NCBI RefSeq assembly: GCF_015222005.1
Contig: NZ_JADFFL010000009.1
Coordinates: 62,001-126,000 of the forward strand
Direction: 5' to 3'
Origin: Mucilaginibacter myungsuensis
Lineage (GTDB): Bacteria > Bacteroidota > Bacteroidia > Sphingobacteriales > Sphingobacteriaceae
DNA: 64,000 nucleotides
The number at the start of each line of letters is the position of its first letter. The stretch's first letter is position 1. Under the pieces are notes generated by a model. The model made no database searches. It saw only the letters and a list, made by a program, of their open reading frames with translations, and was not told where the DNA came from. This document shows positions 1-8,067 of this stretch, piece by piece. The position numbers and the translations under genes are program-made.

Positions 1-125
1 TGAACAACATCAGCTTTCAATTCAGTTATCGTTTGACCGTAACCTGCGATCAGACCGTTCGACTCCTCCCGGTGCGCCCAGTAACCATCTTGGTTCTTTT
101 CAACTGTGAATTTCACGATCTTCAT
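1..125 (-). CDS. hicB: HicB-type antitoxin, partial (runs off window start)
   Basis: The reverse strand opens with ATG at 125 and reads MKIVKFTVEKNQDGYWAHRE, continuing to the window edge with no stop, so only the first 41 codons are present. The start matches the HicB N-terminal fold (a short beta strand, then a DGYW segment), the degenerate RNase H-like domain that binds and neutralises HicA. It lies 47 bp downstream of the hicA-like gene on the same strand, giving the usual toxin-first order of hicAB. HicB proteins usually also carry a C-terminal DNA-binding domain that represses the operon; that part lies outside the window. The palindromic sites upstream of hicA fit such autoregulation. 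The pairing supports the call more than the fragment alone. Confidence 0.75.
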   Translation of the reverse strand, partial: MKIVKFTVEKNQDGYWAHREESNGLIAGYGQTITELKADVV

Positions 126-172
126 GATGATATTTTTAATTAAATATATGTATAGTACTAAAAGCAGCGTTC

Positions 173-355
173 TTAAATTCCCGCCTGTTTCTTGATGGCA
201 TTTTCTAACCCTTTTGGAACCTCCTTTGCTCCATGATACGGGAAAATGATCGTCGCTGTTTTAATCGAGTGTTTCATCTTAATGTGGCTACCCTCTTGAC
301 TAACGGCGAACCAACCATCCTTCTTCAGTTTTTTAAATAGTTCTGATGATTTCAT
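173..355 (-). CDS. hicA: HicA-type mRNA interferase toxin
   Basis: This 60-residue protein has the HicA/YcfA layout: an N-terminal helix (KSSELFKKLKKDGW), then a GSH motif at about residues 22-24 with the likely catalytic histidine, then beta strands and a final amphipathic helix ending KKQAGI. HicA toxins are small dsRBD-like ribonucleases that cut mRNA and block translation. The length is normal for the family. It is co-oriented with the HicB-like antitoxin, and two TTTCACT palindromes plus a TAnnTTTG -7 element lie just upstream. What is seen is the fold pattern and context; toxicity is inferred from the family. Confidence 0.85.
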   Translation of the reverse strand: MKSSELFKKLKKDGWFAVSQEGSHIKMKHSIKTATIIFPYHGAKEVPKGLENAIKKQAGI

Positions 356-377
356 CTTCGTTCTTGCGGGGCTTATT

Positions 378-431
378 CAAAAGTAAGATATATTTCACTA
401 TTCACCGACAGAGAGTGAAATATATTTCACT
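378..431 (-). promoter_or_regulatory. hicAB promoter with two palindromic operator-like sites
   Basis: A perfect 18-bp palindrome, AGTGAAATATATTTCACT, lies at 414-431. A degenerate copy (AGTAAGATATATTTCACT) lies at 382-399, centre to centre 32 bp away, about three helical turns. On the minus strand a TACTTTTG element at 385-378 matches the Bacteroidota -7 consensus TAnnTTTG and overlaps the degenerate site, so a bound protein would cover the promoter. HicB or a HicA-HicB complex is the natural candidate ligand. Confidence 0.6.
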
Positions 432-478
432 TAAATTACACCATCTATGTATCCGACCAACCTACTTCGTCTCAGCTA

Positions 479-1924
479 TCAGTTCATTAACCCCTTCACC
501 AATCCTCCCAACACTTTAAAACTCTTATCTACCGCATCGTCATATGGTATCCCAAAGCTTATCCTGATAAAATTGGTAAAGCGGGCATCGGTACTGAATA
601 TTTGCCCCGGCGCTATGCTGATGTTCTTTTGGATAGCGGCTTTATAGAGTTCAAAAGCGTCGATGCTTTTATCCAGCTCTACCCACAAGGCGTACCCTCC
701 TGCCGGTCGGCTGATCTTCGTCCCCTCGGGGAAGTAATTATTGATCGCTTGCGAATACTGCAGGTGCTGTGTGTACAGCGCCTTGCGTAGCTTACGCATG
801 TGCAGATCATACCTCCCCGTCTCAAAAAAATGCGCTACCGCCGCTTGTGTCGGTGTGGCCGAGGTAATGGTATGCATCATTTTGATGTTGATGATCTGCT
901 GCTTGAACCTGCCGGGGATGCACCAACCTACCCGGTAACCCGGCGCTAAGGATTTGGATACCGACGAACACAACATAACCCAACCCTCGGTATCGTAACT
1001 TTTGCAGGTGCGCGGTCGGCGGTCGCCAAAGTAAATATCGCCGTAAAGATCATCTTCGATCAGCGGGATCTGTCTTTCGGTCACCATGTTCACCAGGCGC
1101 TGCTTGCGCTTATCGCTCATACAACTGCCTACCGGGTTGCTAAAGTTGGTGACGAACAGGCACGCTTTGATGTCGGTCTTATCCATGGCCTGCTCCAGAT
1201 GATCCAGATCTATGCCGGTCTCCGCGTCGACCGGTATCTCCAAAACCTTCAGATCCAAACTCAGCATCACGTTAAAGATCCCAAAATAGGTAGGGCTTTC
1301 TATCGCGACGGTATCACCCGGTTTGGTGACCGCGCGCAAACAAAACAGCAAAGCTTCCTTGCAGCCCTGGGTAGTAACCACATCATCCGCAGTAATGTGC
1401 CCGCCCCAGCTAAAGGCATTCTTGGCGATCTGTTTACGCAAGGCCGGCGTGCCCTGTACCGATTCGTAATGCACATTGGCCGTCGGGCTGTTGCGTATCG
1501 CTTCCATCATCGACTTACTTAACTTAGCCAATGGCAGCAAACTCAAGGGCGGCGCAGCTAAAGACAATCGTAGCACCCCTTCCTCGGCCATGTTGTTGTA
1601 CACCATCGCGATCATGTCCGTCACGCTGGTGGGGCAATGCTCATTGGCGGGCATTTTGGTCTCAGGCAGTTTGACGGAGCGCTGCGCCAAGTACTTCACA
1701 TAATAGCCTGACTTAGTGCGGGCCTCGATCAAACCCATATTCTCTAACTCGGTGTAAGCTTTAAACGCGGTACTGATGCTGATACCCTGCTCTTTGCTTA
1801 ATGCACGTACCGACGGCAGCTTGTCTCCTGCTTTGATCAGTTTCCCGCTTATCTGCTCGGCTATATGTGATACAATACGGCCGTATAAAAAATCGGTTTC
1901 GGGTGTGAGTGATGTGGCTAACAT
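479..1924 (-). CDS. MocR-family regulator (GntR HTH fused to aminotransferase fold)
   Basis: This 481-residue protein combines a GntR-type winged helix-turn-helix at about residues 9-77 (AGDKLPSVRALSKEQGISIS) with a fold-type I aminotransferase domain from about 120 to the end. The PLP lysine is K324 in the SVSKSLAPGYR motif, and DLYGDIYFG precedes it. MocR proteins are PLP-sensing transcription factors that often control divergent neighbours. Here the gene is divergent from a GNAT acetyltransferase and a class V aminotransferase, so regulation of those two is a reasonable inference. PdxR, which controls vitamin B6 synthesis, is the best-known relative, but no pdx gene is nearby. An 18-bp palindrome overlaps its own start codon, suggesting autoregulation. 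Confidence 0.88.
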   Translation of the reverse strand: MLATSLTPETDFLYGRIVSHIAEQISGKLIKAGDKLPSVRALSKEQGISISTAFKAYTELENMGLIEARTKSGYYVKYLAQRSVKLPETKMPANEHCPTSVTDMIAMVYNNMAEEGVLRLSLAAPPLSLLPLAKLSKSMMEAIRNSPTANVHYESVQGTPALRKQIAKNAFSWGGHITADDVVTTQGCKEALLFCLRAVTKPGDTVAIESPTYFGIFNVMLSLDLKVLEIPVDAETGIDLDHLEQAMDKTDIKACLFVTNFSNPVGSCMSDKRKQRLVNMVTERQIPLIEDDLYGDIYFGDRRPRTCKSYDTEGWVMLCSSVSKSLAPGYRVGWCIPGRFKQQIINIKMMHTITSATPTQAAVAHFFETGRYDLHMRKLRKALYTQHLQYSQAINNYFPEGTKISRPAGGYALWVELDKSIDAFELYKAAIQKNISIAPGQIFSTDARFTNFIRISFGIPYDDAVDKSFKVLGGLVKGLMN

Positions 1925-1966
1925 AACAGATCTGTTATGGTCAAAATTAATAATTCTGCATCTGTT
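1922..1966. promoter_or_regulatory. putative MocR operator in divergent intergenic region
   Basis: CATAACAGATCTGTTATG at 1922-1939 is a perfect 18-bp palindrome that includes the start codon of the MocR gene. The heptamer ATCTGTT recurs at 1930-1936 and 1960-1966, exactly 30 bp apart on the same strand. MocR regulators commonly bind spaced direct repeats in the divergent promoter region, so a site for the adjacent regulator is likely. The ligand and genes controlled are inferred. Confidence 0.5.
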
Positions 1967-1998
1967 TTGCTATTTATTGGTGCATTTATTTTGCATTT

Positions 1999-2505
1999 AT
2001 GGAAACATCAATAAAACCGACGCTGAACATTATAGACTACAAACCCGAATATCAACCCTATTTTGAACGCTTTAATAAGGCCTGGTTAGAGAAATATTTC
2101 ACCGTAGAGCCACTGGATAAATACGTTCTGGAAAACCCCGAAGAAGCCATGATCGACCATGGCGGCAAAGTTTACTTTGTGACCGATGACGATAAGATAG
2201 TTGGTACGGTAGCGCTACGTTATATTGAAACCGGCTGCTACGAACTGACCAAGATGGCGGTTGACGAGAACTTCCGTGGACACGGCATCGGCCAATACTT
2301 GTGCCAGGCAGGGATAGATAAAGCACGCGACTTGGGTGTAGAACGATTGATCTTGTTCTCGAACCGGGTTTTGGCTAACGCCATCCATATTTATCATAAA
2401 TTAGGCTTTACCGAGATACCCGTACAGCCAGGCACTTACGGCCGGGCCGATATTATGATGGAGATCAATTTTAAAGAACAGGATGCAAGTATATTACATA
2501 CTTAA
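1999..2505 (+). CDS. GNAT family N-acetyltransferase
   Basis: The 168-residue protein is a single GNAT domain. The acetyl-CoA-binding motif A is visible around residues 88-105 (VDENFRGHGIGQYLC, the R/Q-x-x-G-x-G/A loop), preceded by the beta strand of TKMAVDE. Motif B follows (LILFSNRVLANAIHIYHKLGF), ending in the usual YxKLGF segment. The substrate cannot be read from sequence. It begins 75 bp from the divergent MocR gene and is followed after 9 bp by a class V aminotransferase gene, so the two are probably cotranscribed and controlled by the MocR protein. Confidence 0.9.
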   Translation: METSIKPTLNIIDYKPEYQPYFERFNKAWLEKYFTVEPLDKYVLENPEEAMIDHGGKVYFVTDDDKIVGTVALRYIETGCYELTKMAVDENFRGHGIGQYLCQAGIDKARDLGVERLILFSNRVLANAIHIYHKLGFTEIPVQPGTYGRADIMMEINFKEQDASILHT

Positions 2506-2514
2506 AAAACAAAC

Positions 2515-3702
2515 ATGAACTTAAATAACGACCGCATAGCCCAACTACGTGCCGGGACTAAAGGCACACAAAACCTCATTCACTTTAACAACGCCGGATC
2601 ATCTTTACCGCCGGATGTGGTGGTGGATACTGTGATAGATTACCTGCGCGATGAGGCTATTACCGGCGGCTACGAAGCAGAGGCTAAATACACCGTACAA
2701 CTACAAGAGACCTATAGCCAGATAGCCCGACTGATCAATGCCGATACAAGCGAAATAGCCTTGGTAGAGAACGCCAGCGCGGGTTGGGATATCGCTTTCC
2801 ATGGTATCGACTTTAAAGCCGGCGACGAGATACTGACCTCGGAAATGGAGTACGTAACCAACGTATTAGGCTTTATCGACGCGCAAAAATATCATGGTGT
2901 AGTAACCAAAGTGATCCCTAACGATGCTGATGGTAACTTTGACCTACAAGCCCTTAAAGCCGCCATTACCGACCGCACCAAGCTGATCGCCGTTACTCAC
3001 ATCGCGTCGAGCACGGGTGGCGTGATCCCCGCTGCCGAGATAGGCCAGATAGCCCGCGAACATAACATTTTGTACCTGCTGGATGCCTGCCAAAGCGCGG
3101 GACATATCCCGCTGGATGTGCGGGCCATTGATTGCGATATGCTATCGGTGACCGGCCGTAAATATTTGCGTGCCCCCCGTGGAACAGGTTTCATGTACGT
3201 AAAGAAAGACGTTCAGGATAAACTGAAGATCTTCTTCCACGATGGTTGGGCGATCAAAACCCTTAACGGCGACCATTACGAACCACGCGACGATGCCAAG
3301 CGTTTTGAATTGTACGAGCGTAACCGCGCATTGACGCTTGGCCTGGGCAAGGCGGTCAGCTACGCGCTCGAGCTGGGGTTAGATAACATCTGGCAGCGGA
3401 TCCAACATCTGTCGGCGCAGTTGCGTCAGCAGCTATCGGCTATCGAGGATGTCACCGTTACGGATACCGGCTCGGTACAAAGCGGTATCGTCACCTTTAC
3501 GGTAGCTGGCGTTGAAAGCACAGCCGTTAAAGCTAAACTTACCGAAAAGCACATCAATGTATCGGTCGGGTTACCAATGTCGACACCGTACTATATGAGC
3601 AAGCATCAGTTGAGCAGCGTGGTGCGTGCATCGGTACATTATTACAATACCGAGGAGGAAGTAGCGATCCTTTGCCGGGAAATACGGCAGATGATCGGCT
3701 GA
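2515..3702 (+). CDS. class V aminotransferase-fold PLP enzyme (cysteine desulfurase/EgtE-like)
   Basis: This 395-residue fold-type I PLP enzyme has its Schiff-base lysine at K216 in TGRKYLRAPRGTGF and cofactor-contacting residues in LLDACQSAGH (D190, Q193). The N-terminal HFNNAGSSLPP loop is typical of the class V group (cysteine desulfurases, isopenicillin-N epimerases, ergothioneine C-S lyase EgtE). The GRKxLRxPRGTG form of the lysine motif is closest to EgtE-type proteins, but no other ergothioneine gene is in view, so I leave the reaction open. No obvious SufS-type catalytic cysteine loop was recognised. It is the second gene of a two-gene unit with the GNAT acetyltransferase. Confidence 0.85.
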   Translation: MNLNNDRIAQLRAGTKGTQNLIHFNNAGSSLPPDVVVDTVIDYLRDEAITGGYEAEAKYTVQLQETYSQIARLINADTSEIALVENASAGWDIAFHGIDFKAGDEILTSEMEYVTNVLGFIDAQKYHGVVTKVIPNDADGNFDLQALKAAITDRTKLIAVTHIASSTGGVIPAAEIGQIAREHNILYLLDACQSAGHIPLDVRAIDCDMLSVTGRKYLRAPRGTGFMYVKKDVQDKLKIFFHDGWAIKTLNGDHYEPRDDAKRFELYERNRALTLGLGKAVSYALELGLDNIWQRIQHLSAQLRQQLSAIEDVTVTDTGSVQSGIVTFTVAGVESTAVKAKLTEKHINVSVGLPMSTPYYMSKHQLSSVVRASVHYYNTEEEVAILCREIRQMIG

Positions 3703-3753
3703 TAAAAATCGACATTGTATTCTCAATATTGGACTTTGCGGCTTTACGACCAT

Positions 3754-3869
3754 GGGTGTCATCCTGAGCCTGTCGAAGGGCGACGTGCGCGGGGTGCCCC
3801 ATCCAAGGTCGCCATTTGCATAGTTGCGACCCCTCCAAACCATAGTTCGACAAGCTTACTATGACACCC
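3754..3869. repeat. REP-like palindromic repeat, family A copy 1
   Basis: The left arm GGTGTCATCCTGAGCCTGTC and the right arm TTCGACAAGCTTACTATGACACC (split over its length by mismatches) are inverted copies, so the element can form a long hairpin. Related copies lie at 34133-34210 and 48660-48736. This copy has a longer and different centre than the other two. It sits between convergent stop codons (aminotransferase and rlmF), a usual place for REP-type elements. Confidence 0.75.
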
Positions 3870-3896
3870 TAATTACAACACGTCATGGACCTAACA

Positions 3897-4862
3897 TCAA
3901 TCCACCCAAAAATCCTTCTTCCAGGCCTGCTGCTCTTCAGGCGTTTGGAAGGTCCAGGCTACAATACGGCTGGTCTTTTGGCCGTGGGTCATGGTGATGG
4001 TCTTTACCTCCAGGGCTTTGTGGCCATGTAAAGCTTTATTGATCAGCGGTAACGAATCTTTTTTAGATACCAGCGTAGTGAACCACAATACCTGCTTGGC
4101 TACCAATGCGCTTTGCTCCACCATTTTACGGATGAAGGCGATCTCACCGCCGGGTGTCCACAACTCAGCTTTTTGTCCGCCAAAGTTAAGGGCCGTCTTC
4201 TGTGCCTCCAGACCTAACTTTTTCCATTTGGTGGCAGTAGAGATCTGCGCTTCCTGCGCCGACGCGTGGAACGGCGGGTTACACATCGTCAGGTCAAAGC
4301 CTTCGCCGTCTTTAACGATTCCCTTAAAAATATTAGCCTTGTTGGCCTGCTGGCGCAACAGAATGTTGTTTTGGAACTTTGGATTGGCCGAAATAATATC
4401 TTTAGCAGAACGGATCGCTTGCGCATCGATATCGGCACCTACAAAACTCCAATCGTAAATTGCACTGCCGATAAGCGGGTAAACGAGGTTAGCTCCGGTA
4501 CCAATATCCAGCACCTTGATCTTTTTACCACGCGGGGCTTTACCACCGTTCAGTTCGCCCAGCAGATCGGCAATGTAATGCAGGTAATCGGCACGACCGG
4601 GGATCGGCGGACAAAGGTACCCTTCGGGAATATCCCAGCTATCAACGCCATAGTATTGTTTTAGCAGAGCACCGTTCAGCGCTTTCACCGCGTTTGGATC
4701 ACTAAAGTCGATAGACTCGGTACCTTGCTCCGTCTTAGTGACAAAAGGTTTCAGCTTATCGCTGATCTTGCACAGCGCCTTAAAATCGTACCCCGCTTTA
4801 TGCGAATTACGCGGGTGCATGTTTTCTTTTATCTCGGGTTTGGTACTTGGCTTATCAGACAT
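3897..4862 (-). CDS. rlmF: 23S rRNA (adenine(1618)-N(6))-methyltransferase
   Basis: This 321-residue class I SAM methyltransferase shows the SAM-binding loop LDIGTGAN (residues 118-125) and the N6-adenine methyltransferase motif NPPF at 195-198 in TMCNPPFHAS. The N-terminal MHPRNSHKAGYDF and the YLCPPIPGRADYLHYIADLL segment are hallmarks of RlmF (YbiN), which methylates A1618 of 23S rRNA (E. coli numbering). A basic and polar leader of about 14 residues precedes MHPRN, so the M15 start is also possible. The gene stands alone, converging on the aminotransferase gene across a repeat. Confidence 0.93.
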   Translation of the reverse strand: MSDKPSTKPEIKENMHPRNSHKAGYDFKALCKISDKLKPFVTKTEQGTESIDFSDPNAVKALNGALLKQYYGVDSWDIPEGYLCPPIPGRADYLHYIADLLGELNGGKAPRGKKIKVLDIGTGANLVYPLIGSAIYDWSFVGADIDAQAIRSAKDIISANPKFQNNILLRQQANKANIFKGIVKDGEGFDLTMCNPPFHASAQEAQISTATKWKKLGLEAQKTALNFGGQKAELWTPGGEIAFIRKMVEQSALVAKQVLWFTTLVSKKDSLPLINKALHGHKALEVKTITMTHGQKTSRIVAWTFQTPEEQQAWKKDFWVD

Positions 4863-5031
4863 ATGAACGATGCGGCGTGGATGATCGCCGGTGCAAATTT
4901 ACAGAAAATGGATGTGGAATGCGATGATCGCTTTAGATACTAACAAAGATAGCGAAAAACATTAATAAATCCCAAATGGAAATATCTATATCCATGCAGA
5001 AAATCATAGATAATAATTATAACTTAGCTAA

Positions 5032-5544
5032 ATGCCAAAGATCGTTATCACCCTTGTTATAATATTCACCGCCATCTTAACGGGATACACCCAACCGTCT
5101 CTCAACTACGAGTCTGAAGCGGTAAAATATTTTAGCCAGAAGATCTTGGGCGTCGACGAGCGGCTTCAAGGGATAATGCTCACTTTCCCAAAAACTTCGA
5201 TGGGTAAGCCGACTGAGGTCTTTCATCTTGCCGACGCATTGGGAGACATCCAAGCATTGAAGCCCCTATCAGATGAACAGCAAAGGATGATCGACAGCTG
5301 TGAAAATGTGAACCAAGCTCTGCCTAAAGAACTCGTTGCTATACCAAAGATCAAAGCACCTGCCATGAGATCAGTGACTGACAGATATTCCATGTCGGTT
5401 TACAATAAGATCCTCTATAAAAATGCTTACTATGTCGAGATCTATTTGTTGAACAAAAGACACAACAAGGAAAAATTCATATTCGTAAAATTTGACAATG
5501 GAGCACCGGTCGGCTTTTTCCTTAGAAGCTTTATCGTCGATTAG
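5032..5544 (+). CDS. hypothetical secreted protein
   Basis: I do not recognise this 170-residue protein. It starts with a hydrophobic stretch (MPKIVITLVIIFTAILTGY) that looks like a signal peptide, with probable cleavage near residue 20. The rest is soluble and mixed alpha/beta, with a KFIFVKFDNGAPVGFFLRSF end resembling a beta-rich C terminus. No cysteine lipobox follows the signal, so periplasmic or secreted localisation is more likely than lipoprotein. It sits alone between rlmF (divergent, 169 bp) and an SDR gene with which it converges after 7 bp. Its codon use looks more AT-rich than its neighbours. Confidence 0.65.
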   Translation: MPKIVITLVIIFTAILTGYTQPSLNYESEAVKYFSQKILGVDERLQGIMLTFPKTSMGKPTEVFHLADALGDIQALKPLSDEQQRMIDSCENVNQALPKELVAIPKIKAPAMRSVTDRYSMSVYNKILYKNAYYVEIYLLNKRHNKEKFIFVKFDNGAPVGFFLRSFIVD

Positions 5545-5551
5545 ATCCTGC

Positions 5552-6301
5552 TCAACTGTTCATCACCGCACCGCCATTCATATCCACCACCTGCCCTGTC
5601 ATGGCTGATTGGCTAAGAAGGTAAGCCACTAACCCGGCAATCTCCTCGGGCTGGCTCATACGCCGAAGTGGGACGCTTTGCATGGCGATATCATAAAACT
5701 CATCTTTAGTGATGCCGATGCCATCGGCGATGCCCTGCATGCCTGTTTGCGACATTTCGGTATCGACCCAACCCGGGCAAATGGCGTTCACCAATATCTT
5801 TTCAGGAGCATACTGTACCGCCCACGAGCGCATCAACCCCAGCAAACCGGCCTTTGATGCACAATAAGCCGAGTAATTAGCCACTCCCAAACGCGCCAAT
5901 ACCGACGATGTGATAAGGATATGCGAATCAGTACCGGCCAGGCGCAGATTGGGCAAGAAAGTATTCACAAAGTTGTAGGTCCCCGTTAGGTTGGTACTGA
6001 TGATATCGTCCCAGCGGTCGGCATCGCCCCATTGGTTCTCGCCGCCAATGCCGGCATTGGCGATCAGTCCATGTATGGCCATATCTTCCAATTGCGAAGC
6101 GGTATCCTCTAAACTTTCCTTATCGCGGATGTCGGCGCCTACTACCAGGCAGCGGCCTTTGGGTAGCAGTTTAAAGGTTTGGTTCAGCCTGGCTTCGTCG
6201 CGGCCAAGCAGGATGCAGTTATGTCCGTTATCTATCAGTTTAACGGCGATAGCCTGGCCAATACCACTGCCGGCCCCGCTGATCAGATATGTTTTTCCCA
6301 T
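5552..6301 (-). CDS. short-chain dehydrogenase/reductase (SDR)
   Basis: This is a classical SDR of 249 residues. It has the NAD(P)-binding glycine motif GAGSGIG at 9-15, NAG at 82-84, a catalytic serine around 133 (TSS) and the YxxxK pair Y146/K150 in YSAYCASK. The C-terminal region (PEEIAGLVAYLLSQSAMTGQVVDMNGG) is typical of the FabG/glucose-dehydrogenase branch. I chose the ATG at 6301 because it puts the Rossmann motif at the normal distance; an upstream in-frame ATG at 6376 would add an unlikely 25-residue tail into the divergent promoter. The substrate is unknown. It is divergent from the DUF4255 gene. Confidence 0.88.
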   Translation of the reverse strand: MGKTYLISGAGSGIGQAIAVKLIDNGHNCILLGRDEARLNQTFKLLPKGRCLVVGADIRDKESLEDTASQLEDMAIHGLIANAGIGGENQWGDADRWDDIISTNLTGTYNFVNTFLPNLRLAGTDSHILITSSVLARLGVANYSAYCASKAGLLGLMRSWAVQYAPEKILVNAICPGWVDTEMSQTGMQGIADGIGITKDEFYDIAMQSVPLRRMSQPEEIAGLVAYLLSQSAMTGQVVDMNGGAVMNS

Positions 6302-6404
6302 GCGGTAAAAGTACGAGGTGCGGGCGATAAATAACAATTGATCCGCCATAGTTGTTATCATTGTATGCGGCGGCAAAATGGCTGCGCATCAAAACATCCC
6401 TACC

Positions 6405-6899
6405 ATGCTAAAACAAACCCTATCTGCCATCACCGCCGCGCTGAACACGCATTTGCAACAAAGTTTGAACAATGCCGAAGACTTGGCGGTACTCTCAGGC
6501 ATCGTCAATATAGATGGCTCATCCGCCGTAGCGGCGCAGAATAAGATCCTGATCACCCAGGTACACGTAGCCAGCGACCTTAAGCTGCGCAATACCCGCC
6601 CGATCGGCTTTGGTCCGCAGGATATGGCCAACCTTGGGTTGAATCTGAAGCAGCGTATCCTGTGTTCAGCCGCTTTCTACAACGAGAATTATGCCGACGG
6701 TTTGGAACTATTAGAACTGGCCATGCAGTTCTTTCATGACAGCCCTATCCTGACCATACCCGCAGGCGAAGGCAAGCCCGAGATCAAATTAGAGATCGTC
6801 GCCGCCGACCTATCCCCTGCCGAATTGCAACGCCAGTGGATGGTGTTAGGGTCACGGTACCTGCCATCGGCAGCGTATGATGTTATTGTGGTGGGCTGA
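6405..6899 (+). CDS. DUF4255 / Pvc16 N-terminal-domain protein, stand-alone
   Basis: The protein (164 residues from the ATG at 6405, 173 from the alternative ATG at 6378) has the pattern of the Pvc16 N-terminal (DUF4255) family. An N-terminal amphipathic helix (MLKQTLSAITAALNTHL) leads into NKILITQVHV, then LNLKQRILCSAAFYNENYADGLELLELAMQFF, and near the C terminus ELQRQWMVLGSRYLPSAAYDV. In contractile injection systems (PVC, Afp, MAC-type) this protein caps or terminates the tube-sheath complex. No sheath, tube, baseplate or ATPase gene is nearby, so the gene is an orphan here. The assignment rests on recalled family pattern and should be checked by profile search. Confidence 0.65.
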   Translation: MLKQTLSAITAALNTHLQQSLNNAEDLAVLSGIVNIDGSSAVAAQNKILITQVHVASDLKLRNTRPIGFGPQDMANLGLNLKQRILCSAAFYNENYADGLELLELAMQFFHDSPILTIPAGEGKPEIKLEIVAADLSPAELQRQWMVLGSRYLPSAAYDVIVVG

Positions 6900-6986
6900 T
6901 CCGTTTTGTTTACAAACTTATCCGTTAAGTATAATTTTAGGGCTGGGCCTATGCGGACATTTGTATCATCAAAAACAGATAACAAC

Positions 6987-7997
6987 ATGAGCACTATTAA
7001 AACAACAGCATTAGGCAGCCAGGGACTGACCGTACCCGTGCAGGGTTTAGGTTGCATGGGCATGACCACCCTTGCCGGAGCAGATATTTATGGTAAAGCC
7101 GACGAAGCCGAAGGCATTGCGACCATCCACCGCGCGTTGGAACTGGGAATTAACTTTTTAGATACTGCCGACCTGTACGGTCCCATGCTTAACGAACGCC
7201 TGATCGCCAAAGCCATCAAGGGAAGCCGTGATAAATACATCATCGCCACTAAATTTGGTTGGGAGATAGATGATAACGAGCAATTGACCTGGGCCATTAA
7301 CGGGCAGCCCGGTTATGTAAGAAAGTCGATAGAGCGGTCGCTTAAAAATTTGGATACGGATGTGATAGACCTTTACTACCTGCACCGGGTAGACCCCAAC
7401 ACGCCGATAGAGGATACCGTTGGCGCCATGGCCGATCTGGTAAAAGAGGGCAAGGTGCGCTACATAGGCCTGTCCGAAGCATCTGCCGAAACTATCCGTA
7501 AGGCGCATGCCGTGCACCCGATCACGGCCTTGCAATCAGAGTATTCGTTATTTGAGCGTGAACCAGAGGTGAATGGCGTATTGGATACCCTGCGCGAATT
7601 AGGTATCGGCTTTGTGCCATACTCGCCGCTTGGCCGTGGCTTTATCACGGGCGAGATCAAAAGTCCGGATGATTTTGCGGCCGATGATTTCCGCCGACAG
7701 ATACCGCGCTTTCAAGGCGAGAATTTTTACAAGAACATGGACCTGCTGAAACAGATAAACCAATTAGCAGCCGAGAAGGACGTCACCCCATCGCAATTGG
7801 CATTGGCCTGGGTATTGTCCAAAAATGCGGTAGCTATCCCGGGCACTAAGCGGATAAAGTACCTGGAGCAAAATGCTGCTGCCACCGATATCGAGCTAAG
7901 CGCGGCTGAACTGGCATCATTAGAGTCGATCATACCGCCGGGTGTAACGGCAGGAAACCGCTACGATGACTTTTCTATGAACGGCGTAAATATTTAA
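6987..7997 (+). CDS. aldo/keto reductase
   Basis: This 336-residue TIM-barrel NADPH-dependent oxidoreductase has all four catalytic residues of the family: D59 and Y64 in DTADLYG, K89 in ATKFGW, and H133 in YYLHRVDP. The C-terminal cofactor-binding region AIPGTKRIKYLEQN is also present. The N-terminal LGSQGLTVPVQGLGCMGM is typical of the AKR13/YajO-like group. I chose ATG 6987 over an upstream in-frame ATG at 6906, because the extra 27 residues lack family character. A long intrinsic terminator follows, so it is probably monocistronic; the AraC regulator downstream may control it. The physiological substrate is not deducible. Confidence 0.93.
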   Translation: MSTIKTTALGSQGLTVPVQGLGCMGMTTLAGADIYGKADEAEGIATIHRALELGINFLDTADLYGPMLNERLIAKAIKGSRDKYIIATKFGWEIDDNEQLTWAINGQPGYVRKSIERSLKNLDTDVIDLYYLHRVDPNTPIEDTVGAMADLVKEGKVRYIGLSEASAETIRKAHAVHPITALQSEYSLFEREPEVNGVLDTLRELGIGFVPYSPLGRGFITGEIKSPDDFAADDFRRQIPRFQGENFYKNMDLLKQINQLAAEKDVTPSQLALAWVLSKNAVAIPGTKRIKYLEQNAAATDIELSAAELASLESIIPPGVTAGNRYDDFSMNGVNI

Positions 7998-8000
7998 CCC

Positions 8001-8055
8001 GTGAACGACCATGCGCCGCGGCAACAATAGCGGTGCATGGTCGTTTACTTTTTTT
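8001..8055 (+). terminator. intrinsic terminator after aldo/keto reductase
   Basis: GTGAACGACCATGCGCCGC (8001-8019) pairs with GCGGTGCATGGTCGTTTAC (8030-8048), a 19-bp stem with only two wobble-type mismatches and a 10-nt loop. Seven T residues follow at 8049-8055. The unusually long stem ends 13 bp before the AraC start codon. Confidence 0.85.
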
Positions 8056-8067
8056 AGAGACACAAAA

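Noticed and set aside
3554..3853. Minus-strand ORFs over the family A repeat and the aminotransferase 3-prime end
   Set aside because: They read through the palindromic repeat and the opposite strand of a strong gene.
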